Source of the DNA: a bacterium
GTDB taxonomy: Bacteria; Margulisbacteria; Marinamargulisbacteria; JABIPA01
Reading direction: 5' to 3'
Assembly (NCBI GenBank): GCA_018698675.1
Contig: JABIPA010000023.1
Coordinates: forward strand, 101,409-165,408
Length of the DNA: 64,000 nucleotides
The position numbers were made by a program, and so were the translations under genes. The notes beneath the pieces are model-generated. The model made no database searches, was not told the origin of the DNA, and saw only the letters and a program-made list of their open reading frames with translations. This document shows positions 8,794-17,953 of this stretch, one piece after another; position 1 is the first letter of the stretch; each line of letters starts with the position of its first letter.

Positions 8794-9543
8794 TTAATTG
8801 ATAATGTCAGAACTAGGCAACGTCTTTTTTGGATTAATCTTGGAAACTAAGTCAAAAAGTTTATGGAAAAGGCGGATATCACGCTTCTCAAGAACGGCTC
8901 GAGAAAATACTCGTTTGAAAAGCCCGGTAAAATTTTCAACACCTTTTCTAGTATCTATAGGCAAGTCAGATATTACTGTTTCAAGTTTAGAATATAGAAT
9001 AGATTCCTCATGTTTTTCGGCAGGCGTCCATCGATAGGATTCTGTGCCACCTTTGTGATGATCAAAATTAAACCACTCATAAAGGTAGATCAAAACAGCC
9101 TGAGATAAATTGAAAACGGAGTTTTCTTGGCTAGCAGGAATTGAAGACTGAAAATTGCAATAAGATAAGTCTTCATTTGTTAGTCCAGAATCTTCTCTAC
9201 CAAATACTATTCCAATTTTTGAAGAACTAGCCATTTCTGACGTTTTCTCAAAAATTTCTTTTGGGTAATAGAAGGGAACCTGCTTATCTCGTCTTCGTTG
9301 AGTTGTTCCTACAAGGACGTGGTGATCTTTGCAACAATCCGAAAGATTTTCCCTCACTTCGGCGGCGTATAAAAGTGGTTTAGCATGTTTTGCTAGCATA
9401 AAAGCTTCATCGACAAGGTAGTCACAAGGATTGATTAGGATAATTGATTTTATTCCAAAATTCATACATGCACGTGCAATGGAGCCAATGTTTTCAGGAT
9501 ATTTTGGTCGTACAACAATTATCGATAAATTTGATGTGTTCAT
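8794..9543 (-). CDS. trmJ: TrmJ-like SPOUT RNA 2'-O-methyltransferase
   Basis: The 249-residue protein carries the three SPOUT/TrmJ motifs: ENIGSIARACMNFG with the catalytic Arg, IGIVFGREDSGLTNEDL, and VFNLSQAVLIYLYEW in the knot. A helical C-terminal extension follows, as in TrmJ. The family 2'-O-methylates tRNA position 32 or related rRNA sites using S-adenosylmethionine, acting as a dimer. The length matches E. coli TrmJ. It lies just upstream of rlmD on the same strand and could share its transcript. Confidence 0.82.
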   Translation of the reverse strand: MNTSNLSIIVVRPKYPENIGSIARACMNFGIKSIILINPCDYLVDEAFMLAKHAKPLLYAAEVRENLSDCCKDHHVLVGTTQRRRDKQVPFYYPKEIFEKTSEMASSSKIGIVFGREDSGLTNEDLSYCNFQSSIPASQENSVFNLSQAVLIYLYEWFNFDHHKGGTESYRWTPAEKHEESILYSKLETVISDLPIDTRKGVENFTGLFKRVFSRAVLEKRDIRLFHKLFDLVSKINPKKTLPSSDIIN

Positions 9544-9686
9544 TATTAAGCATTAAATATAGTAAAAAAAATGGAAAACCAACAGCTTCTTTAGATATCT
9601 TTCTGAATTAATAAGGGGATTGGTTATGAATGACGTCTAATATTTTTATTGACGACAATAATATGGATTTTTAATCAATATCTGAA

Positions 9687-10301
9687 TTAAAGGCGCCAAT
9701 TAAAATAAATTGCAATAATTCTAAGAAAAAATGTGAAAATTATAGATAAAATTGATGCAATCCCCATTTCCAAATTTAAGGCAAGTAGACACATATAAAA
9801 TACGGACCCAACAAAAGCTACAGATGCATACAAACTAGATTTTCGATATACCATTGGAATTTCATGACAGGATACGTCTCGAATTAACCCACCAAACGTG
9901 GCAGACATTGTTGCAAAAATAGCGACTAGTGTTGGTGATAAATTAACTTCCATGGCAATTTGGGAACTAGAAATAGTAAAGAGTGCGATTCCAAGGGCAT
10001 CTGGAATTGTTAGCCACTTTTCCTTGATACCTATTTTTGGAAAGATATAAAAAAATGTTGCTAGAAGAAGGATAAATAAAGGGTATTCAGAATGGGATAT
10101 CCAATATACGGGTGTTCTGTCTAATATTAGGTCTCTTAATGTTCCTCCACCAAAAGCCGTAACACAAGCGATGATATACATACCAACAAGGTCAAAATCC
10201 TTTTGCCGTGCAAGAATGATTCCTGAAACCGCGAAAGAGGCGATTCCGATTGATTCAATGATATAAAATCCGTTTTCTACAAAAAAAGAAACAGTTGGCA
10301 T
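9687..10301 (-). CDS. TRIC/UPF0126-type membrane cation channel
   Basis: The 204-residue protein has about seven TM helices arranged as two repeats. Each repeat has the family's Gly-rich signature: FGGGTLRDLILDRTPVYW in the first half and FGGLIRDVSCHEIP in the second. Bacterial members (YicG/YadS type) are homologs of trimeric intracellular cation channels that pass K+ and Na+; some are annotated as glycine exporters. AAGGAGG lies 9 nt before the ATG. It faces the ybiT gene divergently. Confidence 0.88.
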   Translation of the reverse strand: MPTVSFFVENGFYIIESIGIASFAVSGIILARQKDFDLVGMYIIACVTAFGGGTLRDLILDRTPVYWISHSEYPLFILLLATFFYIFPKIGIKEKWLTIPDALGIALFTISSSQIAMEVNLSPTLVAIFATMSATFGGLIRDVSCHEIPMVYRKSSLYASVAFVGSVFYMCLLALNLEMGIASILSIIFTFFLRIIAIYFNWRL

Positions 10302-10424
10302 TTTGACTACCTCCTTACAAATTCATTGCCCAAATATTATAAAAATAGATAAACATTTGATCGTTTAGTAAATCAAGATTGTTTATGCAGTTATAACATA
10401 CCTTTCTACCCGTTAAATACATGT

Positions 10425-10430
10425 TATAAT
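10425..10430 (+). promoter_or_regulatory. Candidate -10 box upstream of ybiT
   Basis: A perfect TATAAT lies about 87 nt before the ybiT start. No good -35 hexamer is seen at 16-18 nt upstream, so this is only a candidate promoter. Confidence 0.35.
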
Positions 10431-10516
10431 CCTCGCAATAAAATGAGTTTTGCAAAGTAATAGGAATTCCTTTGCTTTTCTCAAATTCTCAAAAACTATA
10501 ACTGGAGACTATTTAA

Positions 10517-12127
10517 ATGATTTCAACCTCAGAACTTACCCTTTCTTTTAGTGGAAGGACCTTATTTGAAAATGTTAGCGTAAAATTTGTAGATGGAAAC
10601 TGTTACGGCCTTATTGGCGCAAACGGGGCTGGAAAATCTACCTTCCTAAAAATCCTTTCGGGTGAAATTGAACAATCTAGCGGACTCGTTATTATGGAAG
10701 ATGGTAAAACTCTTTCAGTTTTGAAGCAGGATCAATTTGCACATGAAGATTTTGAAGTAATCGACGTTGTTTTGATGGGGAATCCTGCTCTTTATAAAAT
10801 ATATGAGGAACGAAAAGTCTTGTACGCTAAAGACGAAATGACAGAATCTGAAGGTCTTAGAGTAGGTGATTTAGAAGTAGAGTTCGGTGAGATGGGTGGA
10901 TACACGTCGGAGGCAGATGCTTCATCGATGTTGGCCGATTTGGGTATAGCTGAGGACCTTCATTATAAAACGATGAAAGAACTAGCTCCTGGAGAAAAAA
11001 TCAGAGTTCTTTTAGCACAAGCTTTATTTGGAGACCCTGATGTTTTACTTTTAGATGAGCCAACAAACCAATTAGATTATGCATCTGTTTTATGGCTTGA
11101 AAAATATCTCATGGATATTAAAAACACCGTAATTGTTGTTTCACATGATCGGCATTTTTTAAATAGGGTTTGTACACATACCGCTGACCTTGATTATAAA
11201 GAAATTAAAATCTATCCAGGTAATTACGACTTTTGGAAGAAATCTAGTGAATTATCGGCAGCACAACGATTAGATAAAAATAAGAAAATTGAAGGTCGTG
11301 TAAAAGAACTTGAGGATTTTGTAAGACGATTTAGTGCAAATGCTTCAAAGTCAAAACAAGCGACATCTAGAAAGAAGCTAATTGAGAAGTTATCGCCTGA
11401 AGAACTTCCCGTATCTTCGCGTAGATCGCCTTATATAAGTTTTACTCCAGTATCCAAATGTGGAACAGATGTTGTGAAGGTGAAGCAAGTATCTCATACA
11501 GTTGAAGGCGAGTTAGTATTAAACAACGTTTCATTTACTATTAATAAAAACGAAAAAGTAGCGATTATTGGTGACAATTCCATTACTAAAACGACGTTAT
11601 TACAAATATTGGCCGGAGAAATAACTCCAGATAAAGGTGAAGTTGAATGGGGAGATAGCGTTCAATTTACATCATTCCCTAAAGACAACACTAAATTTTT
11701 TGACACAGGGGCTACATTGCTTGAATGGCTAACAGACTTTAGTGAAACAAATGAAATTCAAGAAGTACGTGGTTTTTTAGGGCGAATGTTATTTTCTGGT
11801 GATGATGTAAAAAAAGTGGTATCTGTATTATCGGGTGGAGAGAAAGCAAGAGCAATGTTTTCTAAAATGATGGTAACAAGTGCGAATACGTTGATTTTTG
11901 ACGAACCTACTGACCATTTAGACCTTGAATCTATTTCTAGTTTAAACGAAGGGCTTTCGGCTTATTCGGAATGTTTGATTTTTACGTCTCACGACTACGA
12001 ACTTTTAAACACAGTAGCAAACAGAATAATTGAGGTCTCTCCTAAAGGACACTTAGATCAACGAACTAGCTTTAGCGAGTATATGGAAAGTGAAATCGTA
12101 GCTAAGAAAAGACTGAAACTAAAATAA
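10517..12127 (+). CDS. ybiT: ABC-F ATPase, YbiT type
   Basis: The 536-residue protein has two ABC domains and no membrane part. The first half is intact: Walker A GANGAGKST, the YbiT-typical APGEK signature variant, and LLLDEPTNQLD. The linker SANASKSKQATSRKK is nearly diagnostic of YbiT. In the second half the signature LSGGEKARAMF and Walker B IFDEPTDHLD are intact, but Walker A reads GDNSITKTT (near residues 352-360), losing the conserved Gly before the Lys. ABC-F proteins bind the ribosome E site and regulate or rescue translation. The ribosome site is GGAG, 10 nt before the ATG. The next gene starts 32 nt after the stop. Confidence 0.9.
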   Translation: MISTSELTLSFSGRTLFENVSVKFVDGNCYGLIGANGAGKSTFLKILSGEIEQSSGLVIMEDGKTLSVLKQDQFAHEDFEVIDVVLMGNPALYKIYEERKVLYAKDEMTESEGLRVGDLEVEFGEMGGYTSEADASSMLADLGIAEDLHYKTMKELAPGEKIRVLLAQALFGDPDVLLLDEPTNQLDYASVLWLEKYLMDIKNTVIVVSHDRHFLNRVCTHTADLDYKEIKIYPGNYDFWKKSSELSAAQRLDKNKKIEGRVKELEDFVRRFSANASKSKQATSRKKLIEKLSPEELPVSSRRSPYISFTPVSKCGTDVVKVKQVSHTVEGELVLNNVSFTINKNEKVAIIGDNSITKTTLLQILAGEITPDKGEVEWGDSVQFTSFPKDNTKFFDTGATLLEWLTDFSETNEIQEVRGFLGRMLFSGDDVKKVVSVLSGGEKARAMFSKMMVTSANTLIFDEPTDHLDLESISSLNEGLSAYSECLIFTSHDYELLNTVANRIIEVSPKGHLDQRTSFSEYMESEIVAKKRLKLK

Positions 12128-12159
12128 AGTTCCTCTGAACGGGGGACAGGAGGACCAAA

Positions 12160-14004
12160 ATGTATAAAGTACTAGCTTTAAACCTAGAGGAAGTAGACTG
12201 TGATTTTCATGATTGTGCAGACGAAGACTGGCGACGAGATTTAGCGAATTCGCAGTCGAATGTCTTAGTTGCAAACGAGGAATTTAGGGTAGACGATAAA
12301 AATGAGACTAATTACTCATTTACTGGAACCTGTGAACCGCGAACTCCTTCAGACACATACTGGTCAGACTTCCAAGATAGGGTGGATGTAATTCAAGAAG
12401 GAAACCTATTTCACAAAGTTCAAAGGCAAGTAAAGAATTTTGAATTTGAGGCAGCTATTTTTCCAGTAGGTAAAAGCAGTATTGAGCTGATTGTTACAAA
12501 ATTTAATACCGACACATTTTCAGATTTCAAAGAATTACATCGTCAAACGTATAAATGTTCGATCTCAAATATAATTTCAACATACATGGATGACAGTGGA
12601 AAATTTTTTATTGAGGTTTTATCAACTAAGGGGTTAACCGATTCTAAAGCTAAGAATCTCATTGGCGTTATTCCTGTAGAGTTTAGAGCAATTGGTAAAA
12701 TGCCAGTATTTAAAGCAGCATCGGATAAACAAGGTATCCTCAATCTAGGACATTTTGAGTTTTTGAAAGAACCTAAAGAGCGCATTATTAATACGATACG
12801 AAATGCGATACAAGATGTAAGTAAACAGGATTATATTAGTGTCGGCCTTGATGAAACGTGTTTCGGAGGGCTTTTTGCTCAAACATTTTTGCTTACTGAA
12901 TTCGCGGCTTTTCCTTCTCCAAGTGTTCACGGAATAGTTGGTTCCTATACTCCAGAAAGAGCCAATTTTTTGGATGATTATCCTATAAGTTATGTTTTAC
13001 CCGGGTCAATTGGTGCTATCGAAGAACGAGTTGGACTCGCACACACTGACCGCGAATGTCAACAATTGATACGCGATTTTAATAATTGGGAATTTGGAGA
13101 ATTGGATACTAATTCAAATGAAAGAATTAATAAGTTTTTTAAGTTGCAAAGAGAAGATATTGGTTCCCGTACATTTAGAGTCACATTATACCCAGAAATA
13201 TATGCCGAAAAAATTGTAAATATGGCTAGAAGTATGGGACCTCAAAAGGTGGCATTGATTGCTTCTGATAGAGGTGTCTTAACACAGTTTCAAAATCAGA
13301 TGAAGTATTGGGCGTCATACCCGATGTTTAAGAGAAATACATTACCGGATTTTAAAGAGCCAATGATTGAAGCGTTACAAGAATTAGTTAAGGAGTCTGT
13401 TTACCCGGCCAAGCCTTTCGATATCGTTAAGAGTGGCGATGTAATGTCTATTGGAGTTGTTCATCCCAAATATTGGTTAGAGACAGTGTCTGTTGACGAG
13501 CCATTGAGTCCTGATCGTTTCAATACCTTTCATTCATTTAATTTAAGAGAGAATGGTTTGGACACTTTTTTATCGAATGTTTTTGACGCAGGAATATTAC
13601 CGATTGTGTTTGGTGAAGGTCGAAGTCGATATAACTCTACATTGTCCAAAGAGTCGTTTAATTCTTTTCTTCAACGTGGGGAAGGGTACTTATATTCATC
13701 ATTTGATAACGTTACAAAAAATGAAAATGGAAAAATAGAGGGTCGTAGACTTTCAGAAAATTTAATTTTTGAGGATTCTGGAAACCCAAAAGATTTAAAG
13801 GCTAGAGATACATTGAATAAAAGAGATTCGATTACTGTTGAATCTATTAATACCTATCGACAATATTTAGAAGAAATTCCTAATTCGCCTCCTAGTCTTT
13901 TTGTGATATTACGAGAAAGTAGTCACTTACGAAATATCACAGAGAAGTCTTGGCTTTACCATAGTACCTTTGGATCTTATGCCAAAGATAAGGATGAAGA
14001 ATAA
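12160..14004 (+). CDS. Large protein of unknown family (tandem paralog 1)
   Basis: I do not recognise this 614-residue protein. It has no signal peptide or clear TM segment and begins MYKVLALNLEEVD. Blocks shared with the next gene include FEAAIFPVG, SDFKELHRQT, FGGLFAQTFL, FRVTLYPE, QNQMKYWASYP, VMSIGVVHP and NGLDTFLSNVFDAGILPIVF. The last block has a faint look of a ureohydrolase strand-loop, but the metal-binding Asp/His motifs of that superfamily are missing, so I do not claim it. A very strong ribosome site (GACAGGAGGACC) precedes the ATG, 32 nt after ybiT. It is probably cotranscribed with its paralog 9 nt downstream. Confidence 0.6.
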   Translation: MYKVLALNLEEVDCDFHDCADEDWRRDLANSQSNVLVANEEFRVDDKNETNYSFTGTCEPRTPSDTYWSDFQDRVDVIQEGNLFHKVQRQVKNFEFEAAIFPVGKSSIELIVTKFNTDTFSDFKELHRQTYKCSISNIISTYMDDSGKFFIEVLSTKGLTDSKAKNLIGVIPVEFRAIGKMPVFKAASDKQGILNLGHFEFLKEPKERIINTIRNAIQDVSKQDYISVGLDETCFGGLFAQTFLLTEFAAFPSPSVHGIVGSYTPERANFLDDYPISYVLPGSIGAIEERVGLAHTDRECQQLIRDFNNWEFGELDTNSNERINKFFKLQREDIGSRTFRVTLYPEIYAEKIVNMARSMGPQKVALIASDRGVLTQFQNQMKYWASYPMFKRNTLPDFKEPMIEALQELVKESVYPAKPFDIVKSGDVMSIGVVHPKYWLETVSVDEPLSPDRFNTFHSFNLRENGLDTFLSNVFDAGILPIVFGEGRSRYNSTLSKESFNSFLQRGEGYLYSSFDNVTKNENGKIEGRRLSENLIFEDSGNPKDLKARDTLNKRDSITVESINTYRQYLEEIPNSPPSLFVILRESSHLRNITEKSWLYHSTFGSYAKDKDEE

Positions 14005-14012
14005 GGTAAAAA

Positions 14013-15992
14013 ATGTATAAAATTATTTCTCTGAACGTCCGAGATAATAAATCGGTTCAGGGAGAAACTATCATACATATTGGCGTAGATTTAGCTTGTT
14101 TGGCTCTTTCTATTGCAAATCAGATTCCTTTGTTGTTTGTTCTGTATATTTTAGCTTTTCAGAATCTGGGAGCACTTGCGACGGAAAATGCGATTGGCGA
14201 TCAATGTGACTCTTCTGGATTTTGTCAAAATTCAGAAGGTCGGGTTGGGTATTGGGATCAGTATCAAGATAGAATTAATTTTATGGGTTCTAATAAGGAT
14301 GTTTCTTTAGAGCATAAAATTCAAACGTTAATAGGCGATTTAGTGTATGAAGCCGCAATTTTTCCTATTGATGACACTCAACTTGAAATAATGATATCGC
14401 ATTTTAATCGAACGACTTACTCAGATTTTAAAGAAATTTATAGAAGAACACATTTTTTTCCACTTAGCGATATTCGATCTACTTTTATTGATGATAAGGG
14501 TTTGTTAAAAATAGATATGGTGAAGGGTAAAAAACAACGATCAAATTCAAAAAAAGTTAAGTTTACGACTGATTCTGGTATCGCCAATTTTAAACCTCGA
14601 TCCAGAAATGGAGTTCTTGAAATGAGTAGTTTTGAGTTTTTTGTAAAACCATTTGAAGAGGAAGCAAATGCATTGAGTAGCGAGTTAACGGATATGCTTG
14701 GCTACAATAGTTTTATTGGAATAAACTTAAACAGAGATTATTTTGGCGGTGTTTTTGCTCAAACTTTTCTTACAAATGAATTGGGTTTGGTGAGTTCAAA
14801 AACGCCTCATTATATCTACAATGATTTTATTGAGGGAGATGAAACCTTAATGAAAGATCGTAACGTTAGCTACCTTTTTACAGGCGACTTAACTACCATA
14901 GAAAATGGGGTGTCAGCTGGGAACTATGAAGATATTGATAGGCAGATAAAATCAGGGTTTTTTAGTGGGTTGGATGAAGATACCTTGAAAAGGGTGAGTC
15001 GATTTATAGACTTTAGAAAACAATATAGAACTCCTCCATCGTTTGAATTTAGAACAACTCTTTTTCCGAAATTTGTAGCTGAGTTAAATTCGAAGAAGAG
15101 TCTACCTCTCATTGCTAGTGGCGAACTGGTTGTGTTAATTACTCCCGATGACCATGTGTTAGACGAATTTCAAGATCAAATGACCTATTGGTCCAAATTT
15201 CCATCTTTTCCAGAGAATCATTTTAAAAAATTAAGCGTTTCGAAGAATGAGAAACTTACTATGTCGATTGAAACTGAACTTAGTCCTTTGTTTTCGCCCG
15301 AAGGAATAAAGTTTAAGAACGGAGATGTATTTTCAATCGGTGTTATAGACCCTGGAAAAAGTCTAATATCAGCTAGTATTGAAGGAAAAATGGATTTCGG
15401 CCAATTGGAAAACTATCATCGGTCATTCGTCACAGGTAACGGCTTAGATTCCTTTTTTAATCGTTTACTTAAATCTGGAATAGTCCCAATAGTGATTAAC
15501 CCAGCCATAGATTCGAAAAATCATACGTTGTCTGAGGACGACTTTAATTCGGCTCTTCAAAAAGGCGACTCAGTTATATTTTTACCAAGAGAAAATGGTT
15601 TGGAATTTGAAAATACGTGGGTGTTAGAGAATGATATCAATCGTAATTTGGGAATGTTTAAGACTTCAAATAAATCTCAACCTTGTGGGATCGTTAATGA
15701 AACGGTAAATATGATGGAGTCTTATAGGTCAAAAGTAAACAAAATAGAAAGCAGTGTCGTTTCAACCTATATTAGATATACAGAGTATTTAGATACGTCC
15801 TCGAAAGTTCGGCCTAATGTTTGGAATATTCTAAGTCCTTGGTCAAGTTTTGGAGATGATCCAAGTAGATCGTGGAACAACAAACATACGTTTGCAATGT
15901 ATTCGAAGATGGGCTTAGCAATGTCAGAATTTTATCGGTTTAACTATAATCTGGATGAATTTGAAAGTAGACGAAATCAATGTATTTTGTAG
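14013..15992 (+). CDS. Large protein of unknown family (tandem paralog 2, with hydrophobic insert)
   Basis: The 659-residue protein is a diverged copy of the preceding one (shared EAAIFPID, SDFKEIYRRT, FGGVFAQTFL, FRTTLFPK, QDQMTYWSKFP, VFSIGVIDP, NGLDSFFNRLLKSGIVPIV). It begins MYKIISLN, almost the same start as its neighbour. Unlike paralog 1 it has a long hydrophobic stretch at about residues 28-55 (LACLALSIANQIPLLFVLYI) followed by two Cys, so it may be membrane-anchored. It also has an extra C-terminal tail of about 60 residues. The function is unknown. Retained paralogy with one soluble and one membrane form hints at a complex or a receptor/effector pair; that is inference. Confidence 0.6.
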   Translation: MYKIISLNVRDNKSVQGETIIHIGVDLACLALSIANQIPLLFVLYILAFQNLGALATENAIGDQCDSSGFCQNSEGRVGYWDQYQDRINFMGSNKDVSLEHKIQTLIGDLVYEAAIFPIDDTQLEIMISHFNRTTYSDFKEIYRRTHFFPLSDIRSTFIDDKGLLKIDMVKGKKQRSNSKKVKFTTDSGIANFKPRSRNGVLEMSSFEFFVKPFEEEANALSSELTDMLGYNSFIGINLNRDYFGGVFAQTFLTNELGLVSSKTPHYIYNDFIEGDETLMKDRNVSYLFTGDLTTIENGVSAGNYEDIDRQIKSGFFSGLDEDTLKRVSRFIDFRKQYRTPPSFEFRTTLFPKFVAELNSKKSLPLIASGELVVLITPDDHVLDEFQDQMTYWSKFPSFPENHFKKLSVSKNEKLTMSIETELSPLFSPEGIKFKNGDVFSIGVIDPGKSLISASIEGKMDFGQLENYHRSFVTGNGLDSFFNRLLKSGIVPIVINPAIDSKNHTLSEDDFNSALQKGDSVIFLPRENGLEFENTWVLENDINRNLGMFKTSNKSQPCGIVNETVNMMESYRSKVNKIESSVVSTYIRYTEYLDTSSKVRPNVWNILSPWSSFGDDPSRSWNNKHTFAMYSKMGLAMSEFYRFNYNLDEFESRRNQCIL

Positions 15993-16127
15993 CCTTTTAA
16001 AATGTGTTCCAATACCTAGGTAATTCGTCTATGTTTGGAATATTCCTTTAAAGGGAATTGTGTTTAATTAGGGAATTTCGAAAAATGTATTGAAATTGTC
16101 TAAAATACGACAATAGGGGCTATTAGT

Positions 16128-16550
16128 ATGGAAAGAGTATTAAACGCGGTTTGGGGCGGCAATGTTTCACAAGGTGATAATAAGTGTATCCAAAAAACAA
16201 TTTGTTCAACTAAAGGTGGTACAAAAAATTATTTTTTAAATAACGTAGATTCACTTTTAGATTCAATTGTTAATAATCTTAAAGATAGGAATCAAGGGCT
16301 AAAAGATATTGTTGCAGGATTTACAAATGGGTCCTATTCTAAACTTGAACTTGAATCTTTAAAAAGTAATGATCTTAGGAAGAATCGATTGATTGATGAT
16401 TGTATTCGAAGTCATAACGAAACTTTATCTAAGTCTCCAATTTGTCATAGTCAAGAATTTTTAAAGAGTCTATCTACTGGCAGTACAGGTAGTGAATGTA
16501 CAGGGAGTCTTGTTCCTGATGAAATGCTTACCGATAATGAAGATGACTAA
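16128..16550 (+). CDS. Small unknown protein, acidic tail
   Basis: The 140-residue product has no recognised domain. Four Cys are spread through it (NKCIQKTICS, DDCIRSH, PICHSQ, SECTG), the middle is helical (DSLLDSIVNNLKDRNQGLKDIV) and the end is acidic (EMLTDNEDD). A GGGG-containing site precedes the ATG. It follows the tandem paralogs by about 135 nt on the same strand and may belong with them. It could be a small exported or adaptor protein; nothing decides this. Confidence 0.5.
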   Translation: MERVLNAVWGGNVSQGDNKCIQKTICSTKGGTKNYFLNNVDSLLDSIVNNLKDRNQGLKDIVAGFTNGSYSKLELESLKSNDLRKNRLIDDCIRSHNETLSKSPICHSQEFLKSLSTGSTGSECTGSLVPDEMLTDNEDD

Positions 16551-16707
16551 ATCTAGTTCCTTATTTTCTATGAACTTATAATTTCGGAATAATTAAATCT
16601 TTATTTTGTCCGGTTTTATTTTATCTCGGTTATTAGAGTGAAATTACAGATTCATTAGCTAGATGTTTGTTTTTAATTAATCTATTTTTATTAGGAAAGA
16701 TTATTAG

Positions 16708-16736
16708 TTGACGGAAGGAATGTGTTCTTTTAAAAT
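16708..16736 (+). promoter_or_regulatory. Sigma-70-type promoter of tRNA-Gln
   Basis: TTGACG (16708-16713) and TAAAAT (16731-16736) are separated by exactly 17 nt, a near-consensus housekeeping promoter. The expected start, about 7 nt after the -10 box, lies about 20 nt before the mature tRNA 5' end. Confidence 0.75.
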
Positions 16737-16761
16737 ATACAATCTCTATTGGCACCTATAG

Positions 16762-16835
16762 TGGGGTGTAGCCAAGTGGCAAGGCAGCGGTTTTTGGTGT
16801 CGCCATCGTTGGTTCGAATCCAGCCACCCCAGCCA
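16762..16835 (+). tRNA. tRNA-Gln (anticodon UUG)
   Basis: A full cloverleaf can be folded by eye. The acceptor stem TGGGGTG pairs with CACCCCA, starting with the U1-A72 pair typical of tRNA-Gln. The D-arm is AGCCAAGTGGCAAGGC, the anticodon loop is TTTTGGT with anticodon TTG at positions 34-36, and the T-arm is GTTGGTTCGAATCCAGC. The discriminator is G and CCA is encoded. The anticodon stem ends in G-U and U-G pairs, which is weak but acceptable. Confidence 0.93.
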
Positions 16836-16908
16836 ATCTTTCCTTTTCGATAACAAAGTCTCAGATTCATATTCAAAAAATAAAATCCGTAATGACTTAT
16901 TCCTTTTC

Positions 16909-17703
16909 CTATAACTTTTCGCCACAGAATTTACAGTGTTTAGCATCGCTGTCATGGCCTTCTGATGTACAGTGAGGACATACCAATGTTGATACATCTT
17001 TTTGTTGGAGGTTTGTTAGTTCGGATGAAACAATGCCTGCTGGAACTGCAATAATTGCGTATCCCATTATCATGACCGCTGAGGCGATAAATTGACCTAA
17101 ATTAGTGGAAGGAGCCATATCTCCATATCCGACGGTAGTAAGTGTGACAATCGCCCAGTAGATACTTTTCGGAATACTGGTAAATCCATTTTCGGCACCC
17201 TCAATAGAGTAAATAATGGAGCCTAATATAATGACGAGGGTCAATACAGCGCAGATAAAGATAAATATCTTTCTAGCGCTTTCTTTGAGGCCCGTCATGA
17301 GAAGTTTCGACTCGTTAACAAACTGAACCAGTTTCAATACCCGAAAGATACGTAAAACTCTTAATAGGCGAACGACTAGTAGATATTGGCTTCCAGGTAA
17401 TAAAAGGCTGAAATAGGTTGGTAGAATCGATAGTAAGTCGATGACTCCAAAGAAACTTGTGGCATACTTGGTCGGTTTTTCGACGCACCATAACCGTAGA
17501 ACGTATTCAATAGAAAAAATAATGGTAAAGGTCCATTCAAGGGTGTAAAAAAGGTCTCCATATATCTGGTTTAGACTAGAAACGCTATCGAGGATAACAG
17601 TTGAAACACTAAGTAAGATGCAAACAATAAGCGCAATATCAAATAACTTTCCAGCTGGCGTTTCAGCCTCAAATATAATGTCGTGTAGTTTTTGTTTGAT
17701 CAC
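16909..17703 (-). CDS. Voltage-gated K+ channel with C-terminal zinc ribbon
   Basis: The 264-residue protein has six TM helices. S4 carries Arg at every third position (VVRLLRVLRIFRVLKLV), the pore loop has the K+ filter in TLTTVGYGDMAPS, and S6 follows. This is the bacterial Kv architecture; it would pass K+ across the inner membrane in response to voltage. After S6 comes a coiled stretch and then a four-Cys zinc ribbon (CPHC ... CKFC) at the C-terminus, instead of a cyclic-nucleotide or RCK domain. The start codon is GTG; no in-frame ATG lies just upstream. It faces the tRNA-Gln gene convergently. Confidence 0.9.
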   Translation of the reverse strand: MIKQKLHDIIFEAETPAGKLFDIALIVCILLSVSTVILDSVSSLNQIYGDLFYTLEWTFTIIFSIEYVLRLWCVEKPTKYATSFFGVIDLLSILPTYFSLLLPGSQYLLVVRLLRVLRIFRVLKLVQFVNESKLLMTGLKESARKIFIFICAVLTLVIILGSIIYSIEGAENGFTSIPKSIYWAIVTLTTVGYGDMAPSTNLGQFIASAVMIMGYAIIAVPAGIVSSELTNLQQKDVSTLVCPHCTSEGHDSDAKHCKFCGEKL

Positions 17704-17829
17704 GTGTACATCTCAAACGCTATTTTATCAAACTAAAAACAGTTCGAACATCGTCTAGCGTTTTCAGCCATCATTCAATATAGGCTGCAATAGTAACGGT
17801 AACACCTAGACCTGGACTATCAAAGTTTT

Positions 17830-17925
17830 ATGGAAGAAGTTGCTGATGAACAAGGGCATGCAAAGTTTTTAGCAGACAAGATTATTACGCTGATTGTAAT
17901 ATATCTTAGAAAGATGTCAGTATGA
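17830..17925 (+). other. Possible 31-residue reading frame in an intergenic gap
   Basis: A short frame starts MEEVADEQGHAKFLADK and ends LRKMSV. It has no ribosome site and matches nothing I know. It could be a gene remnant or chance; the rest of the 250-nt gap between the K+ channel and the release-factor-like gene shows nothing else. Confidence 0.15.
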
Positions 17926-17953
17926 TAGATAGATCGTAACTAGAATAGGCCAC

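Noticed and set aside
12160-15992. Ureohydrolase (arginase/agmatinase) family assignment of the tandem paralogs
   Set aside because: Segments such as DAGILPIVFGEG look like the superfamily, but the metal-binding GGDH and SxDxD motifs are absent in both copies.
16746-16997. Reading frame on the minus strand covering the tRNA region
   Set aside because: It overlaps the tRNA-Gln gene and the end of the K+ channel gene and resembles no protein.
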